Of a stretch of DNA of 64,000 bases, positions 62,134-64,000 are shown piece by piece (the stretch's first letter is position 1; the number at the start of each line of letters is the position of its first letter). This DNA comes from Mactra quadrangularis. Taxonomy: Eukaryota; Mollusca; Bivalvia; Venerida; Mactridae. A program made the position numbers and the translations under genes. The DNA is taken from assembly GCA_025267735.1 (NCBI GenBank), contig CM046294.1, forward strand, positions 37,045,222 through 37,109,221, written 5' to 3'. A model generated the notes under the pieces. The model made no database searches, was not told the origin of the DNA, and saw nothing but the letters and a program-made list of their open reading frames with translations.

Positions 62134-64000
62134 TCCTTATCAAGGTAAAATGTACACTGCACATATACGCAGCAAACCTCTTTGCAGCACATACATCACA
62201 GAAGATATTGAAACGAACTGGCATTGTCGTTTTGTTTAGCGACTTTGTTGAGAGCATTTTCTCTTTGTATGCAAGATCGCCTTTGAACAATTACTTTGTT
62301 TAATAGTTTTGACAAATTATCTCCCTTTATTAAAATTGAATGTTTTAGTGAATTTTCTTTTCTCTGTCATGTTTAGAATTGTGATACGTTCTGATAATCT
62401 AAAACTGTATAGTATTAAACCTTTTTTAACTATTTATTTGGAACTTTAAGTGAAACCCATACCTTTGTTTTATTATTTTAAATCTAGTTATAGCATTGAG
62501 TTAGGTCAGCTAAGGAAAATGTGTAAATTACCTCCCTTTTTGAAAATTAACTTGTTTTACCTTCCGGATTGGAAATGGACTGGAGTTTTCTTTAATAAAT
62601 GTTTGTTTTTACTGCAACTGTTTTATTTCTTTAGGTATTGATTTCAAACTTTAAATATATGTTCCTTATTATCAACCACATCTCATGTGACAAGGTTCAT
62701 AACTCCATATATATTTTTTCAGAATTATCTCCCCTTGAAATTAGAGTTTTTCTTTAAAAAATGTTTGTTATTGACTTCAAACTTCAGATATATGTTCCTT
62801 ATTATCAACCACATCTCATGTGACAAGATTCATAACTCCTTATACATATTTTCAGAGGTGTCCTCCTTGAACTTATAGTTTTCTATTTTTTTCTCTTTTT
62901 TTCTTTGAATTTTTTTATGGTTATATTTACAAATTTTAAAATATGTATGTTCCTTATCATCAACCACATCTCCTGTGACAAACACTTACTAAGTCGAGCA
63001 TGCTGTCTCCTCTGACAGCTCTTGTTTCCTTTCCGCTGGCAAAAACTGGTAAAAACCGGCAAAAACTGGAAAAAACCGGCAAAAATGGAAAAAACTCCAA
63101 AATGATTTTATTTTGCTAAATGCTGTGCTTGTTTAACACATTTGATCAATGCAAATACTAATGATTGTTATTTTTTAATGGTTTATTCACAAATTCTAAA
63201 TATAAATACAATTTTAAATGACAAAAACAAATGAAAAAATTGTCCTTCATATATAGCCCTAGGATGAATCTAGGACCCTGCTCATTGGGATATCATGTCT
63301 GTAAAGTGAATATATGTATACCTGTCATAAAAATGTGTCAATTGTTAATTTGTGGGAAGGTCTGACATTGATCATGATATGGGCACAAATGTATTGTTTA
63401 GGGGTGTGTCATTGAATATTTGTTTAGGGGTGTGTCATTGAATATAATATTTAACATTTATTTATAGTAATTAGTATTTTTAATAAGTTAAAAAAATATA
63501 ATTATTCCCCTACCAATTCTGAGAAAGGTTTTTTAGCCACCCTGTTTTTTTTCTTTCTTTTTTTGACCAGACATCCAGAGGCAAAAACTTCCAACCCTGA
63601 GCAAAAATCTTTTCTTTATTGCTATGATTATTATTCAATTTCTTTTAACACTACCCCTGTGAAATGTTAACCATGAATCAAGTTTGACCATGGTTGACCA
63701 TGGTCAAAACATGGTTGACTATGTTGTTTGTCAGACTTTGACTCTGGTCAATTATGACCATGATTGACTATGATTTGACTTTGGTCTGACTGTGTTAAAA
63801 TATCATGTTTTCTAAACCATGAAACACTGTCAATCATACAACTTTTAACTCATTTGATGATGAGCATTGCATTGTAACACTAGTGTATGTCTCTTACTTT
63901 AAATGCAATAATTTAGATTTCTATGCAGTTTAGCATGCAATTGTGTACACTTTATGTATTGTTCTTGACTGACAATGATTCATGGTCATGTGTCTTTGTC
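62134..64000. other. Non-coding stretch with tandem repeats
   Basis: TATGTTCCTTATTATCAACC followed by ACATCTC starts units at about 62,658, 62,791 and 62,946 (133 and 155 bp apart). CAAAAACTGG/CAAAAACCGG words lie at 63,040-63,090, a 25-bp duplication of GTTTAGGGGTGTGTCATTGA at 63,398-63,443, and TGACCATGGT/TTGACTATG words at 63,685-63,790. No gene is seen. Confidence 0.5.

Overview
This is a piece of an animal nuclear genome. It is AT-rich, its genes have introns, and it is dense with LINEs, tRNA-headed SINEs, DNA transposons and minisatellites. The repeat style, a lone GT11 fucosyltransferase and a Polinton of the F54H12.2/F54H12.3 type point to a lophotrochozoan, most likely a mollusc. That taxonomic call is inference.

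Bases 1 to about 14,690 hold most of one intact Polinton/Maverick (adintovirus-like) element; its left end lies outside the window. On the minus strand, tightly packed and often with ATGA stop-start overlaps, are a partial small gene, a major capsid protein (MCP), a PX-like core protein, a penton protein, a two-helix membrane protein, an integrase with chromodomain, three conserved Polinton proteins (two of which look like ancient duplicates), the packaging ATPase, a 43-aa ORF, a CARD-only protein, an 82-aa protein, an F-box-like protein and the protein-primed DNA polymerase B. The maturation protease is not in the window.

To the right of the polymerase is an accessory module (12.1-14.7 kb) that I find the most interesting part. 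It has a two-zinc-knuckle protein, a protein with an N-myristoylation signal and three LYPDL late-domain-like repeats, a PPP/W-repeat protein with a Cys-rich tail, and a Gln-rich protein with a basic tail. Three of these four genes end in a canonical replication-dependent histone stem-loop followed by a purine-rich, HDE-like element. Two of them diverge from a shared promoter with three CCAAT boxes exactly 25 bp apart, like an H2A/H2B pair. Promoters in the module share a TATA box about 30-32 bp upstream of a TCA initiator. The picture is of a virus-like element that expresses host-manipulating proteins in step with S phase and may act on apoptosis or innate signalling (CARD) and ESCRT/ALIX (LYPDL).

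From 14.7 kb to the end is host DNA: a single-exon alpha-1,2-fucosyltransferase-like gene (15.25-16.29 kb), then about 47 kb of repeats. Notable are a 411-bp miniature LTR element whose LTRs each carry a tRNA-like sequence (21.43-21.84 kb), a 1.3-kb hAT element with 8-bp TSD nested in another repeat (31.2-32.5 kb), a broken MULE gene with PHD, OTU-like and transposase parts (42.2-46.9 kb), a 5'-truncated LINE with 13-bp TSD (48.7-50.3 kb), and a long LINE (53.0-59.2 kb) split by a 1,966-bp transposon with about 550-bp inverted repeats and a 5-bp TSD. No rRNA gene, functional tRNA gene or CRISPR array was seen.
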